This document shows positions 42,297-51,700 of a stretch of 64,000 nt of DNA, piece after piece. Position numbers and translations under genes: made by a program. The stretch covers positions 2,480,001-2,544,000 of the forward strand of contig OY782680.1 of assembly GCA_963678085.1 (NCBI GenBank). Direction: 5' to 3'. Under the pieces are notes generated by a model. That model had not been told where the DNA came from, made no database searches, and saw nothing but the letters and a program-made list of their open reading frames with translations. Every line of letters starts with the position of its first letter. Position 1 is the stretch's first letter. Source of the stretch: Aliishimia sp963678085. GTDB taxonomy: Bacteria > Pseudomonadota > Alphaproteobacteria > Rhodobacterales > Rhodobacteraceae.

Positions 42297-44571
42297 CATT
42301 CAACATTTCCCAAACACGCAAGGGCGTAAACGGCATATCCGCCTGGCGCACTCCGCGATCCCACAAAGCATCCTGAACCGCATTGGCGGTCGCGGCCATT
42401 GAGCCCACTGTCCCGGCCTCGCCGCAGCCCTTCATCCCCATGACATTGGCGGTGGAGGGCACGGGCTCTGAGGTAAAGGACATCATCGGCACGTCATCGG
42501 CGCGCGGCATGGCATAATCCATAAAACTCGCAGAGAGCAGCTGGCCATCCTCATCGTAAACCACCTGCTCGCTCAGCGCCTGCCCAACGCCCTGCACCAC
42601 GCCGCCATGCACCTGCCCCTCGGCCAGCATCGGATTGATCAGATTGCCAAAATCATCCACGACCGTATAGCGATCTAGCCGCGTTGCGCCGGTGCCGGCA
42701 TCAATCACAACCTCGGCGATATGACAGCCATTGGGGAAGCTGCGCGCGTCGAGCTTGGCGGTTTGCGCATAATGCATCAAATCGGCGCGCCCCGCTTGCC
42801 GCGCAAGTTCGGCCACTTCAAGCATGCTGGGGGTCATATTGGTGCCCGGCACGCGAAAACGTTCATCATCAAAATCGATCTCTGCGGCAGGCACGCCGCT
42901 CTCATCACTTAGAAAGGCCGCAAAAGCCTCTTTCATTGACGCGGATGTGGCCAAAATCGCATTATTTTGCACAGTAACCGAGCGAGAGCCCCCGGTGCCG
43001 CCGCCTTTGGCAATTTGATCGCTATCACCTTGCACAAAGTGGATCTGATCTGCGGGGATGCCGGTTTGATCGGACAAAAACTGAGTAAAGACCGTTTCAT
43101 GGCCTTGCCCGTTGCTTTGTGTTCCGACGCAAATCGTCACTGTGCCATCCTCATTGAAGGTCACCGCCGCAGTTTCCGACGGGTCTCCAAGGATACTCTC
43201 AATATAATAACATATCCCTAAGCCACGGAGCGCGCCCTGTTCGGCATCCGCCTGTTGACGCGCCGAAAACCCTTGTAAATCTGCCTCTTCCTCTGCGCGG
43301 CTCAGCACTTTATTAAAATCGCCCACATCATAGGTTTCCCCAACGGGCGTCTTATAGGGGAATTGATTTGGCTTGATGAAATTCTTGCGCCGCAGCTCCA
43401 GCGGATCAACGCCCAGCTCGCGCGCGGCGCGGTCCATGAGCCGCTCAAGCACGTAAATCGCCTCTGGCCGACCTGCGCCGCGATAGGCATCCACGGGCGC
43501 TGTATTGGTGAAAAATCCCTCGACCTGCAGCCAAACGGTTTGAATATCGTAAACCCCGCCAAGTACGCGGCTAAAGAGCTGTGTCTGGATGGGCTGGCCG
43601 AATTGCGAACAATACGCCCCAAGATTGCAATCCGTTTTCACCCGGTAGGCCGCTATTTTGTGATCATTGTCAAAGGCGAGCTCGGCCAGGCTGACCAGAT
43701 CGCGCCCCCCATTATCGGTGAGCATCGCCTCGCCGCGCTCGGACATCCAGCGCACCGGCTGACCCAGTTTATGGGCGGCAAAGGCTACGGCGAAATACTC
43801 AGGATAAAGCATCGCCTTCATGCCAAAACCGCCGCCAATATCGGGATTGGTGACGCGCACCGAGCCCTCTGGTAGGTTCAGCTTGGCGGTTAGCTGATCT
43901 TTCGCGCCCCAGACCCCCTGGCCGGTGAAGCTGAGATGCAAGCGCCCCTCTTCCATATTGGCCCAGCACCCGCGCGGCTCCATCGAGTTGACGATGATGC
44001 GGTTATCGCCCACCTCAAGACTGACCACATGTGCGGCTTGCTCAAAGGCCTGAGCGGTCGCGGCCTCATCACCCATGCCCCAATCAAAAGCGCGGTTATC
44101 GCGCGCCACCTCGTGCAGCGCCTCTCCGCCGGCGGCAACATCCATTTTTGCTGGCAGATCCTCAATCTCGGGCCAGAGCAGCTCGGCGGCGTCTTTGGCG
44201 GCCTCTAGGCTGGTGGCAATAATCACCGCGATTGCCTCGCCCACATGGCGCACCCGCCCGCTGGCAAGCCAGGGCCGCTTGGGCGCAGCGCCCTCAGAGC
44301 CATCGCGATTCTTCACCGTGGAGAAATTCATCGTCGCATCAACGCCATCGGCTTCAAAATCGGCCTGGGTGTAAATGCCCGCAACGCCGGGGGCCTCGCG
44401 CGCCGCGTCCAGATCCATATCGGCCAAGGTACCATGGGCCACGCTGGAGCGCAGAAAATAGGCATAAAGCGCCCCTTTGGGAGCAATATCATCCACATAG
44501 CGCCCCTCTCCGGTCAGAAATCGAATATCTTCAACCCGTTTAACCGACTGGCTTTTGCCAAATTTTTCCAT
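42274..44571 (-). CDS. Molybdenum hydroxylase large subunit (form II CoxL-like), orphan
   Basis: Molybdopterin-containing catalytic subunit of the xanthine oxidase/CO dehydrogenase family. The 765 residues from ATG 44571 begin KSVKRVEDIRFLTGEGRYVDDI in the usual way for this subunit. The active-site loop reads AYRGAGR, which is the form II type, not AYXCSFR of true CO dehydrogenase. GGGFGMKAMLYPE and VGTQSNGQGHETVF are Moco-binding segments. No small 2Fe-2S (CoxS) or FAD (CoxM) gene is adjacent, so it must use partners elsewhere or act differently. The longer in-frame extension to 45075 covers the opposing oxygenase gene and is not real. Confidence 0.88.
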   Translation of the reverse strand: MEKFGKSQSVKRVEDIRFLTGEGRYVDDIAPKGALYAYFLRSSVAHGTLADMDLDAAREAPGVAGIYTQADFEADGVDATMNFSTVKNRDGSEGAAPKRPWLASGRVRHVGEAIAVIIATSLEAAKDAAELLWPEIEDLPAKMDVAAGGEALHEVARDNRAFDWGMGDEAATAQAFEQAAHVVSLEVGDNRIIVNSMEPRGCWANMEEGRLHLSFTGQGVWGAKDQLTAKLNLPEGSVRVTNPDIGGGFGMKAMLYPEYFAVAFAAHKLGQPVRWMSERGEAMLTDNGGRDLVSLAELAFDNDHKIAAYRVKTDCNLGAYCSQFGQPIQTQLFSRVLGGVYDIQTVWLQVEGFFTNTAPVDAYRGAGRPEAIYVLERLMDRAARELGVDPLELRRKNFIKPNQFPYKTPVGETYDVGDFNKVLSRAEEEADLQGFSARQQADAEQGALRGLGICYYIESILGDPSETAAVTFNEDGTVTICVGTQSNGQGHETVFTQFLSDQTGIPADQIHFVQGDSDQIAKGGGTGGSRSVTVQNNAILATSASMKEAFAAFLSDESGVPAAEIDFDDERFRVPGTNMTPSMLEVAELARQAGRADLMHYAQTAKLDARSFPNGCHIAEVVIDAGTGATRLDRYTVVDDFGNLINPMLAEGQVHGGVVQGVGQALSEQVVYDEDGQLLSASFMDYAMPRADDVPMMSFTSEPVPSTANVMGMKGCGEAGTVGSMAATANAVQDALWDRGVRQADMPFTPLRVWEMLNDARIAAR

Positions 44572-44743
44572 GTCCGACGCTCCGCTGCCTATAGGATGTT
44601 GCTTGGCGAACTTAGGCAGTTGGCGCTTAATGTCCAGCCCAGCGACAAGCGGTCGGTTTTGAAAAAGATCAAAGTCGCAAATAAGCGGTTCGCGCGCGGC
44701 GCGCTCTTTCACAGTGGATGGGTGCAGCATCAAGGAGCGCGCC

Positions 44744-45622
44744 ATGCCAGACTCTCTGCCCCTAACCAACGGTCGCCTGAGTGAGGCGCAGATCGCGCAA
44801 TATTGGCGTGATGGGTTTCTCTTTCCGGTTCCCGGTATCTCAAAGGCCGATGCGCTGGCTGCACGCGACGAGCTTGAGCAGTTAGAAACCGAATGGCTGG
44901 ACAATGGCCTGCCCCTGCCGCTCAACACGTATAAGCGCATCAATGCCCATCTGGTCATGCCCTTGGTGGATCGCATCGCGCGCGCGCCGGAAATTCTGAA
45001 CGTGGTTGAGGGCTTATTAGGCCCCGATATCATGGCCTTTTCCGGTGAGCTGTTCATCAAAGAGCCGCGCACCAAGCAGATCGTTTCGATGCACCAGGAT
45101 CTGACCTATTGGGGTCTGGGGGCAATTGATGGGCTCGTCACGGTTTGGGTGCCGCTTTCCCCTGCCACCAAGGCCTCGGGCTGCATGGATTTTGTGGCGG
45201 GCTCGCATAAATCCGCCATTCTCGAACATGAGGACACATTTGACGAAAACAACCTGCTCTCACGGGGCCAAGAGGTAAAAGTGGATGTGGCCGAGGCCGA
45301 CAAAACCGCCATTGAGCTCGAGCCGGGGCAAATCTCTTTGCATCATGGGCTTACAATCCATGGCTCTGGGCCAAATGCTTCGGATGATCGCCGCATTGCC
45401 TGCGTGATCCGCTATTTGCGCCCCGATATGAAGCAGGAGGTGGGCGAGAAAGATTATGCGGCGCTCGTGCGCGGGCAGGATGGTTTTGGCAATTTCATCC
45501 ACACGCCTGCACCAGCCGCGAATTTCGCACCAGAAGCGCTTGAACTTTACGACCAAGTCCGTTTGGCTCAGTCACAAGTTATGATGAAAGGGGCCAAGGG
45601 CGAAAACGCAATGTATGCGTGA
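44744..45622 (+). CDS. Fe(II)/2-oxoglutarate-dependent oxygenase, phytanoyl-CoA dioxygenase family (PhnY-like)
   Basis: The 292 residues have the double-stranded beta-helix PhyH pattern: metal motif H117-x-D119 in SMHQDLTYWG, distal His206 in HHGLTIHGSGPN and the 2-oxoglutarate Arg217, 11 residues later. This spacing matches PhyH. MPDSLPLTNGRLSEAQIAQY and SKSDGF-like segments resemble PhnY-type enzymes that hydroxylate 2-aminoethylphosphonate. ATG 44744 follows AAGGAGCGCGCC. It is immediately followed by an HD-domain gene (25-bp gap), the PhnY-PhnZ arrangement. Other PhyH members act on many substrates, so substrate is open. Confidence 0.85.
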   Translation: MPDSLPLTNGRLSEAQIAQYWRDGFLFPVPGISKADALAARDELEQLETEWLDNGLPLPLNTYKRINAHLVMPLVDRIARAPEILNVVEGLLGPDIMAFSGELFIKEPRTKQIVSMHQDLTYWGLGAIDGLVTVWVPLSPATKASGCMDFVAGSHKSAILEHEDTFDENNLLSRGQEVKVDVAEADKTAIELEPGQISLHHGLTIHGSGPNASDDRRIACVIRYLRPDMKQEVGEKDYAALVRGQDGFGNFIHTPAPAANFAPEALELYDQVRLAQSQVMMKGAKGENAMYA

Positions 45623-45647
45623 GCGCAGCTGCCAGGAGGGATTTACG

Positions 45648-46268
45648 ATGGATCATGTGAAATTCACCCAAATGAAGGACGGGGACAAAGAGGATTACGA
45701 TTTTCTGCACCCGCTTGAGGTGGAATATGCCTCTAGAACGGCCGAGCGGCTGCTAAAGGCGCTGGTGGAACTTGATGAAAGCCTATCGGGCTATCAGGTC
45801 ACGCGGCTGGGCCATTCGGTGCAATCAGCCACGCGGGCTTGGCGGGACGGGGCGGATATTGACTGGGTGGTTTCGGCGCTTTTGCATGATATTGGCGATA
45901 TCTATGCACCCTATAATCATGATGAATATGCGGCAACGATCCTGCGTCCGTTTGTGCGCGAGCAATGTAGCTGGTGCGTGCAGACCCATGGGGATTTCCA
46001 GATGCTCTATTTCGGGCATCATGTGGGCGCAGATCAACATAAGCGCGAGCGGCATGCGGGCCATCCCTATTTCGAGGATTGCGCCGAATTTTGCGAGCGT
46101 TGGGATCAGGCGAGCTTTGATCCAGATTACGAAGATCTGCCGCTCGAATTCTTTGCCCCCATGGTGCATGAAGTTTTTGCCCGCGCGCCCTACGATCCGA
46201 ATGTGATTGTCCAAGGGGTTCGGCTGCCCTTGAGGGATGAGACAATTGCCAAGGCACGCAACGGGTAA
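45648..46268 (+). CDS. HD-domain protein resembling PhnZ/TmpB-type diiron oxygenases
   Basis: A 206-residue HD-domain protein. The segment YQVTRLGHSVQSAT resembles the region around the first metal His of PhnZ, where the motif LEHSLQ occurs. His56 and the His80-Asp81 pair (LLHDIGD) are spaced 24 residues apart, as are His34 and His58 in PhnZ. Further candidates are His91, His114, His124/125 and Asp153 (RWDQASFD). PhnZ-type enzymes are mixed-valent diiron oxygenases cleaving the C-P bond of 1-hydroxyphosphonates. A plain HD phosphohydrolase is the alternative. ATG 45648 follows AGGAGGG; it is paired with the PhyH oxygenase upstream. Confidence 0.8.
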   Translation: MDHVKFTQMKDGDKEDYDFLHPLEVEYASRTAERLLKALVELDESLSGYQVTRLGHSVQSATRAWRDGADIDWVVSALLHDIGDIYAPYNHDEYAATILRPFVREQCSWCVQTHGDFQMLYFGHHVGADQHKRERHAGHPYFEDCAEFCERWDQASFDPDYEDLPLEFFAPMVHEVFARAPYDPNVIVQGVRLPLRDETIAKARNG

Positions 46269-46271
46269 CTC

Positions 46272-46311
46272 TAAGCAGGTATTCGAGGCTCCCCCCACGA
46301 ATACCTGCTTA
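46272..46311. terminator. 14-bp perfect inverted repeat between convergent genes
   Basis: TAAGCAGGTATTCG (46272-46285) and CGAATACCTGCTTA (46298-46311) form a perfect 14-bp stem with a 12-base loop. It lies between the HD gene and the opposing GGDEF-EAL gene and probably terminates one or both. A second, weaker inverted repeat (GCAGGATTT/AAATCCTGC) lies at about 46328-46373. Confidence 0.6.
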
Positions 46312-46340
46312 GCGCTCTTTGATTTTGCAGGATTTTTATC

Positions 46341-46366
46341 CCAAAACCGGTGCCCACTTTTATGAA
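46341..46366 (-). repeat. Alphaproteobacterial AAAAGTGGG...CCGGTTTT repeat, copy 2
   Basis: On the minus strand this reads TTCATAAAAGTGGGCACC followed by GGTTTTGG, matching the copy at 11004-11028. It lies inside the loop of the weaker inverted repeat just after the GGDEF-EAL stop. Confidence 0.6.
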
Positions 46367-46373
46367 ATCCTGC

Positions 46374-48566
46374 TTAGCTGTTGCTGGCTTTGCGCGGTGC
46401 GGGGGCTTTGACCCTGTGTTCGCTTGGCATGGCAAGAACAAGCTCCTTAACTTGCTCAAAGGGCATCGGGCGGCCAAAATAATACCCTTGCAACAGCTCA
46501 ATCCCCATCTCAGCCAGAATTGGTATCTGCTCGGCGGTCTCCACCCCTTCGGCCACCATCCCGATATTGAGCGCGTGCCCGATTTCTACGATGGAGCGGA
46601 TCAAGCGCACGGATCGGCCCGATTCCGTTAAGGGCATGACCAGGCGGCGGTCAATTTTCAGGCGGTGGGGCGCGATATCCTCAAGCGCAATAATTGAGGC
46701 ATGGCCCGAGCCAAAATCATCAATCTCGATTTCCACCCCGTTATCAACCAGCGCATTGATTTGCATCAGAAACTCCGTGTCGGGATCATCCAGGAACACG
46801 GTTTCAAGCAGCTCAAAGGACACAGAGCCGAAATAATCAAGCACGCGGCGCGAATCGTGCAAAATCGCCTGCGACATCAGCCTGCGCGTTGAGACGTTAA
46901 AGGATAAGGAGGGGGACACGCCGAGCGGGCGGAATTCTTCGAAGAGATCAAGCGCCTTGTGAAAAATTTGCTGATCGATTTGTTCGACCACATTCAAATT
47001 TTCTGCAACTTCGATGAACTCAAAGGGGAGCAGCACGCCGCGCTGTGGATGTTGCCAGCGCGCCAACACCTCGAACCCAACCACTTCGCCGCTCACGGTA
47101 TCGATCTGCGGCTGGAAATATGGGATGAATTCGTTACGCTCCAGCGCCCGCAGAACCTCGTCCGATCGACCTTTTAGCTGTTCAAGCTTATCAAGATCCG
47201 CCTTGATGAACCATTCCACGCGATTTCGCCCACGCTCTTTCGCCTTGTAAAGCGCAATATCACTATCCGTGAAAAGATTTTTCTCATGTGAAACTGCGGT
47301 TGATGCAATACCAACACTGGCCCCCACGCGCACCATGCTTTCGCCCAGCAGAACTGGAGACGAGAGTTTTTGAACGATTTCGCGCGCCAGAACTTCGGGA
47401 TCTCTGTTGCGAACCTGCGGCACATAAAGCAAAATGATAAACTCATCCCCGCCAGTGCGGGCGCAAATATCCTCGTCCCACATCAAGTCACGCAAGGTTT
47501 GCGCCACATATTTGAGCATCATATCGCCCTTGGCATGGCCTTTGGTGTCATTGATCTGCTTGAACCCATCCAGATCTAGATGCAGCGCATAAATCTCGCC
47601 CCCCTCCTTAGCGCGGCGCTCGCCTAATTGTTCGAGCGCTTCGGCCATGTAGCGACGGTTGGGCAAGCCAGTTAATTCGTCATGATAGGCTTGATGATTT
47701 GCAATCGCATGCGCCTCTTTCAGCTCTGCCGCATACGCGCTGAGCCTGTTCGCTTGGCGTTTTGTTTTCGTGACATCCAGGCTGATGAGCATCGTATCGC
47801 CGTTATTGGCCCGGTGGCTTTCGGTATGATAGATGCGCCCATCTGCGGCCGTAGAGTAAAACCCAACCCCGCCCCGCAACACTAATTCGCTGGCAAGCCT
47901 GATTTGCGCATCATGATCCATCCCCTTATCGAGTAACCCCTCGACATTCGTTCGCTCCAAAACGACCTTTACAATGGTATCCATTGTCACCGTTACATCG
48001 TCGCGAAGCTGTCCCTGGAACACAACATCTGCAAAGGTTGAGTTCCAAATCACCAAATCACCTGAAGGGTTCCAGATTGAAAACGGCTCTGGCAGCGCGT
48101 TCAGCGCCTCCATCAGCCGGGTTTGCGTCTCCTCACTGATTGCGAGCGCCTTATCCCGCTCGGCCAGCGCCGCTGCGGCAACAAGTTCCCGCTCTTTAAG
48201 CTCCGAGTGATCGCGGAAAATCGAGACGATATAATGCCCCTCATCCGCCGCGACCGTGATGATCCAAATATTGGCCCAAATGCGCCGCCCTGACGCATGG
48301 CGGCAATAGGTTTCGATCTGAAACCGTTCGCATTGCTGCGCAAGTTGCGTCTCCAACTGAGCCGAAAAATTATCAATATCGCTCGGGTCATGCACAATAT
48401 GCGTGGGCAGCTCAGTTAGCTCATCAACACTATAGCCAAACATGTCTTGGAAGACATCATTCACCCAGACAAACCGCACATCCCGCCCGCCGGGCTCACA
48501 GAGGCCGACGCTCACCGCATCCCCCGTGAGTTCAACAAATGAGGCTAGAATGTCATCAAGTGTCAT
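46374..48566 (-). CDS. PAS-PAS-GGDEF-EAL cyclic-di-GMP signalling protein
   Basis: Cytoplasmic protein of 730 residues with no membrane helices. A first PAS domain (about 1-125, FVWVNDVFQDMFGYSVDELT) and a second PAS (about 155-270) lead to a GGDEF domain (GGDEF intact near residue 372, ARTGGDEFIILL) and an EAL domain (about 475-715). The EAL signature reads EVLAR near residue 499 instead of EALLR, but the other metal and catalytic positions (SFNVSTR, ELLETVF, DDFGSGHAS, LKIDRRLV, AEGVETAEQ) are kept. It may both make and degrade c-di-GMP; net activity cannot be told from sequence. It is monocistronic and convergent with the HD gene. Confidence 0.93.
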   Translation of the reverse strand: MTLDDILASFVELTGDAVSVGLCEPGGRDVRFVWVNDVFQDMFGYSVDELTELPTHIVHDPSDIDNFSAQLETQLAQQCERFQIETYCRHASGRRIWANIWIITVAADEGHYIVSIFRDHSELKERELVAAAALAERDKALAISEETQTRLMEALNALPEPFSIWNPSGDLVIWNSTFADVVFQGQLRDDVTVTMDTIVKVVLERTNVEGLLDKGMDHDAQIRLASELVLRGGVGFYSTAADGRIYHTESHRANNGDTMLISLDVTKTKRQANRLSAYAAELKEAHAIANHQAYHDELTGLPNRRYMAEALEQLGERRAKEGGEIYALHLDLDGFKQINDTKGHAKGDMMLKYVAQTLRDLMWDEDICARTGGDEFIILLYVPQVRNRDPEVLAREIVQKLSSPVLLGESMVRVGASVGIASTAVSHEKNLFTDSDIALYKAKERGRNRVEWFIKADLDKLEQLKGRSDEVLRALERNEFIPYFQPQIDTVSGEVVGFEVLARWQHPQRGVLLPFEFIEVAENLNVVEQIDQQIFHKALDLFEEFRPLGVSPSLSFNVSTRRLMSQAILHDSRRVLDYFGSVSFELLETVFLDDPDTEFLMQINALVDNGVEIEIDDFGSGHASIIALEDIAPHRLKIDRRLVMPLTESGRSVRLIRSIVEIGHALNIGMVAEGVETAEQIPILAEMGIELLQGYYFGRPMPFEQVKELVLAMPSEHRVKAPAPRKASNS

Positions 48567-48751
48567 ATGCTACGGACCTTTGCCTAGAGAACACCTCTAT
48601 AGACCCATCCTATGAACTGATCTTTAAGGCGCGCCGCCTCGGGCCAGAAATGTACAAAGATTTTGAATTTCTTCGCCCGCGCCCCTGCGCCCCCTTTCCC
48701 TTTGGGCCGCGGCTTTGTATTTGAGCCAAAACGCACAGCAAAAGGTGTCCC

Positions 48752-51700
48752 ATGTCCCTTGGAAAATTCAACGCCGCCGAGGCAGAACCGCGTCTTTATG
48801 AAATGTGGGAAAAATCCGGGTGCTTTGTGGCCGGTGCCAATAAAAAGCCCGAGGCTTCCTCTTATGCGATCATGATCCCGCCCCCCAATGTGACCGGGGT
48901 TCTGCATATTGGGCACGCGTTTAACAACACGTTGCAGGACATTCTCATCCGCTGGAAACGCATGCAGGGTTTTGATGTGCTTTGGCAGCCGGGCACCGAT
49001 CATGCGGGTATCGCCACGCAAATGGTGGTGGAGCGCAAACTAGCCGAAAATAACGAGCCGGGTCGGCGCGAGCTGGGGCGCGAGAAATTCCTGGAAAAGA
49101 TCTGGGATTGGAAAGCGCAATCAGGCGGCACAATTGCCAGCCAGCTCAAGCGTTTAGGGGCCTCTTGTGATTGGTCGCGCGAGGCCTTTACCATGTCCGG
49201 CGCCCCCGGCGCGCCTGCGGGAAATGACGGCAATTTCCATGACGCCGTGATCAAGGTCTTTGTCGAAATGTATAACAAAGGCCTGATCTATCGCGGCAAA
49301 CGCTTGGTCAACTGGGATCCAAAATTCGAAACCGCGATCTCGGATCTTGAGGTCGAAAATATCGAAGTCGCCGGCCATATGTGGCATTTCAAATACCCGC
49401 TCGCGGGCGGTGCCACCTATACCTATGTCGAGAAAGACGAGGACGGAAATATCACGCTGGAAGAGACGCGCGACTATATTTCCATCGCCACAACCCGGCC
49501 CGAAACCATGCTTGGTGATGGGGCCGTTGCGGTTCACCCTTCTGATGAGCGCTATGCCCCAATCGTCGGAAAACTCTGTGAAATTCCCGTTGGCCCCAAA
49601 GAACACCGCCGCAAGATCCCGATCATCACGGATGAATATCCCGATCCCGATTTTGGTTCCGGCGCGGTGAAAATCACCGGCGCGCATGATTTCAACGACT
49701 ACCAAGTGGCCAAGCGCGGCGGCATTCCGATGTACCGCCTTATGGACACGCGCGCCCATATGCGTGGTGACGGCGCCCCTTATGCTCAGGCCGCAGCCAT
49801 CGCGATGGACGTCGCACAGGGCAACCGTCACTTAAGCGAGGGTGAAACCGATGCCGTGAACCTGATCCCCGATGAGCTGCGCGGGCTAGATCGCTTTGAA
49901 GCGCGCAAAATGGTGGTGGAGCAAATCACCTCCGAAGGGCTCGCCGTGATGGTCACAGACGCGGAGGGCAATGAAATCCCCCTGGTCGAGAACAAACCCA
50001 TCATGCAGCCCGTTGGCGATCGCTCCAAAGTCGTGATCGAGCCCATGCTCACCGATCAATGGTTTGTGGATACAGACAAAATCGTCGGGCCCGCGCTGGA
50101 CGTGGTCAAGAATGGCCAGGTCAAAATCCTGCCCGAGAGCGGCGAGAAAACCTACTACCACTGGCTCGAAAACATCGAACCCTGGTGCATCTCGCGCCAA
50201 CTCTGGTGGGGCCATCAGATCCCGGTTTGGTATGGTTTCGGCAAGTCATCGACCGGGTTTGATGACGCCCGAAACCTTCAGTTTTTCTGTGCGCCGACAT
50301 TTGAAGAAGCCGCCGGAAAGGCGCGCCTCTATTACGGTGAGGTTGAAATTACCGAGGCTGCCAACACTAATGCAAAGACAGCCGACGGAGTTCGCGAAGC
50401 CCCAAATGTCGGTGCAAGTGCCGTAGGCAATCCCAACGTCGCTATGCAAACCACTTATGTCACACTCCACCGCGACCCCGACGTGCTCGACACCTGGTTC
50501 TCCTCCGGCCTCTGGCCCATCGGCACGCTCGGCTGGCCCGAGGACACTGAGGCGCTGCAAAAATACTTCCCCACCTCCACGCTGATCACGGGCCAAGATA
50601 TCCTCTTTTTCTGGATCGCGCGCATGATGATGATGCAGCTTGCGGTGCTGGATCAAGACTTGCCGATTGAGAAACGCATCCCCTTTGACACCGTCTACCT
50701 GCATGGTCTGGTGCGCGATGCCAAGGGCAAGAAAATGTCCAAATCCACCGGCAATGTGGTGGACCCGCTGCAAATCATCGATGAATTTGGCGCCGACGCC
50801 CTGCGCTTTTCTTCTGCCGCCATGGCCGCGCTTGGGGGCGTGCTCAAGCTGGATATGGAACGCATCAAGGGCTATCGCAATTTCGGCACCAAGCTGTGGA
50901 ATGCCGCCAGCTATGGTGAGATGAAGGGCGTGTTCGACATCCCCCATTCAGACACCCCGCCGCAAACCGCGCTGGCCCTGAACAAATGGATCAAAGGCGA
51001 AGTCGCCAAAACCCGCGAATTGGTGGACAAAGCCTTTGAAGAATTCCGCTTTAACGATGCGGCCAACGCGCTTTATGCCTTTATCTGGGGCACGTTTTGC
51101 GATTGGTATCTGGAATTCACCAAACCCGTTTTCGATGGCAACGATGAAGCGGCCAAAGAGGAAACCAAAGCCACCTATGCCTGGGCGCTGGATCAATGCC
51201 TGATCCTGTTGCACCCGATCATGCCCTTCATCACCGAAGAGCTTTGGCAGCAAAAACCGCGTCCCAAGCCGCTGATCCACGCCGATTGGCCGGACTACAC
51301 AGCGGCGGATATGGCAGATGAGGATGCCGAGGCCGAACTTGGCTGGATGATCCGCATTATTGAGGAAACCCGCTCCGCCCGCGCGCAAATGCATGTGCCC
51401 GCCGGGGCCTATGTGCCCATGGTTGTGACCGGCTTCACCGCCAAAGCCCGCGCCGCCTATGAAGCAAACGAAGCCCTGATCAAACGCATGGCCCGCATAG
51501 ACAGCCTAAGCGAAGTAGACAGCTTCCCCAAAGGCACCGTCTCCCTCACCCTGCCCGGCGGCAGCTTTGGCCTGCCCCTGGCCGATGTGATCGACGTCGC
51601 CAGCGAAAAGGCGCGCCTAGAGAAAACCCTTGCCAAACTCGCCAAGGAAATCGGCGGCATGGCCGGGCGGCTGAAAAATCCGAAATTCGTACAAAGCGCC

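Noticed and set aside
42274..44571. True (form I) CO dehydrogenase
   Set aside because: The active-site loop reads AYRGAGR, not AYXCSFR, and the CoxS and CoxM subunit genes are missing.
44572..45075. 168-residue N-terminal extension of the molybdenum hydroxylase
   Set aside because: It overlaps the oxygenase gene on the other strand, and the extension has no family similarity; the subunit starts at MEKFGKSQSVKRVED.
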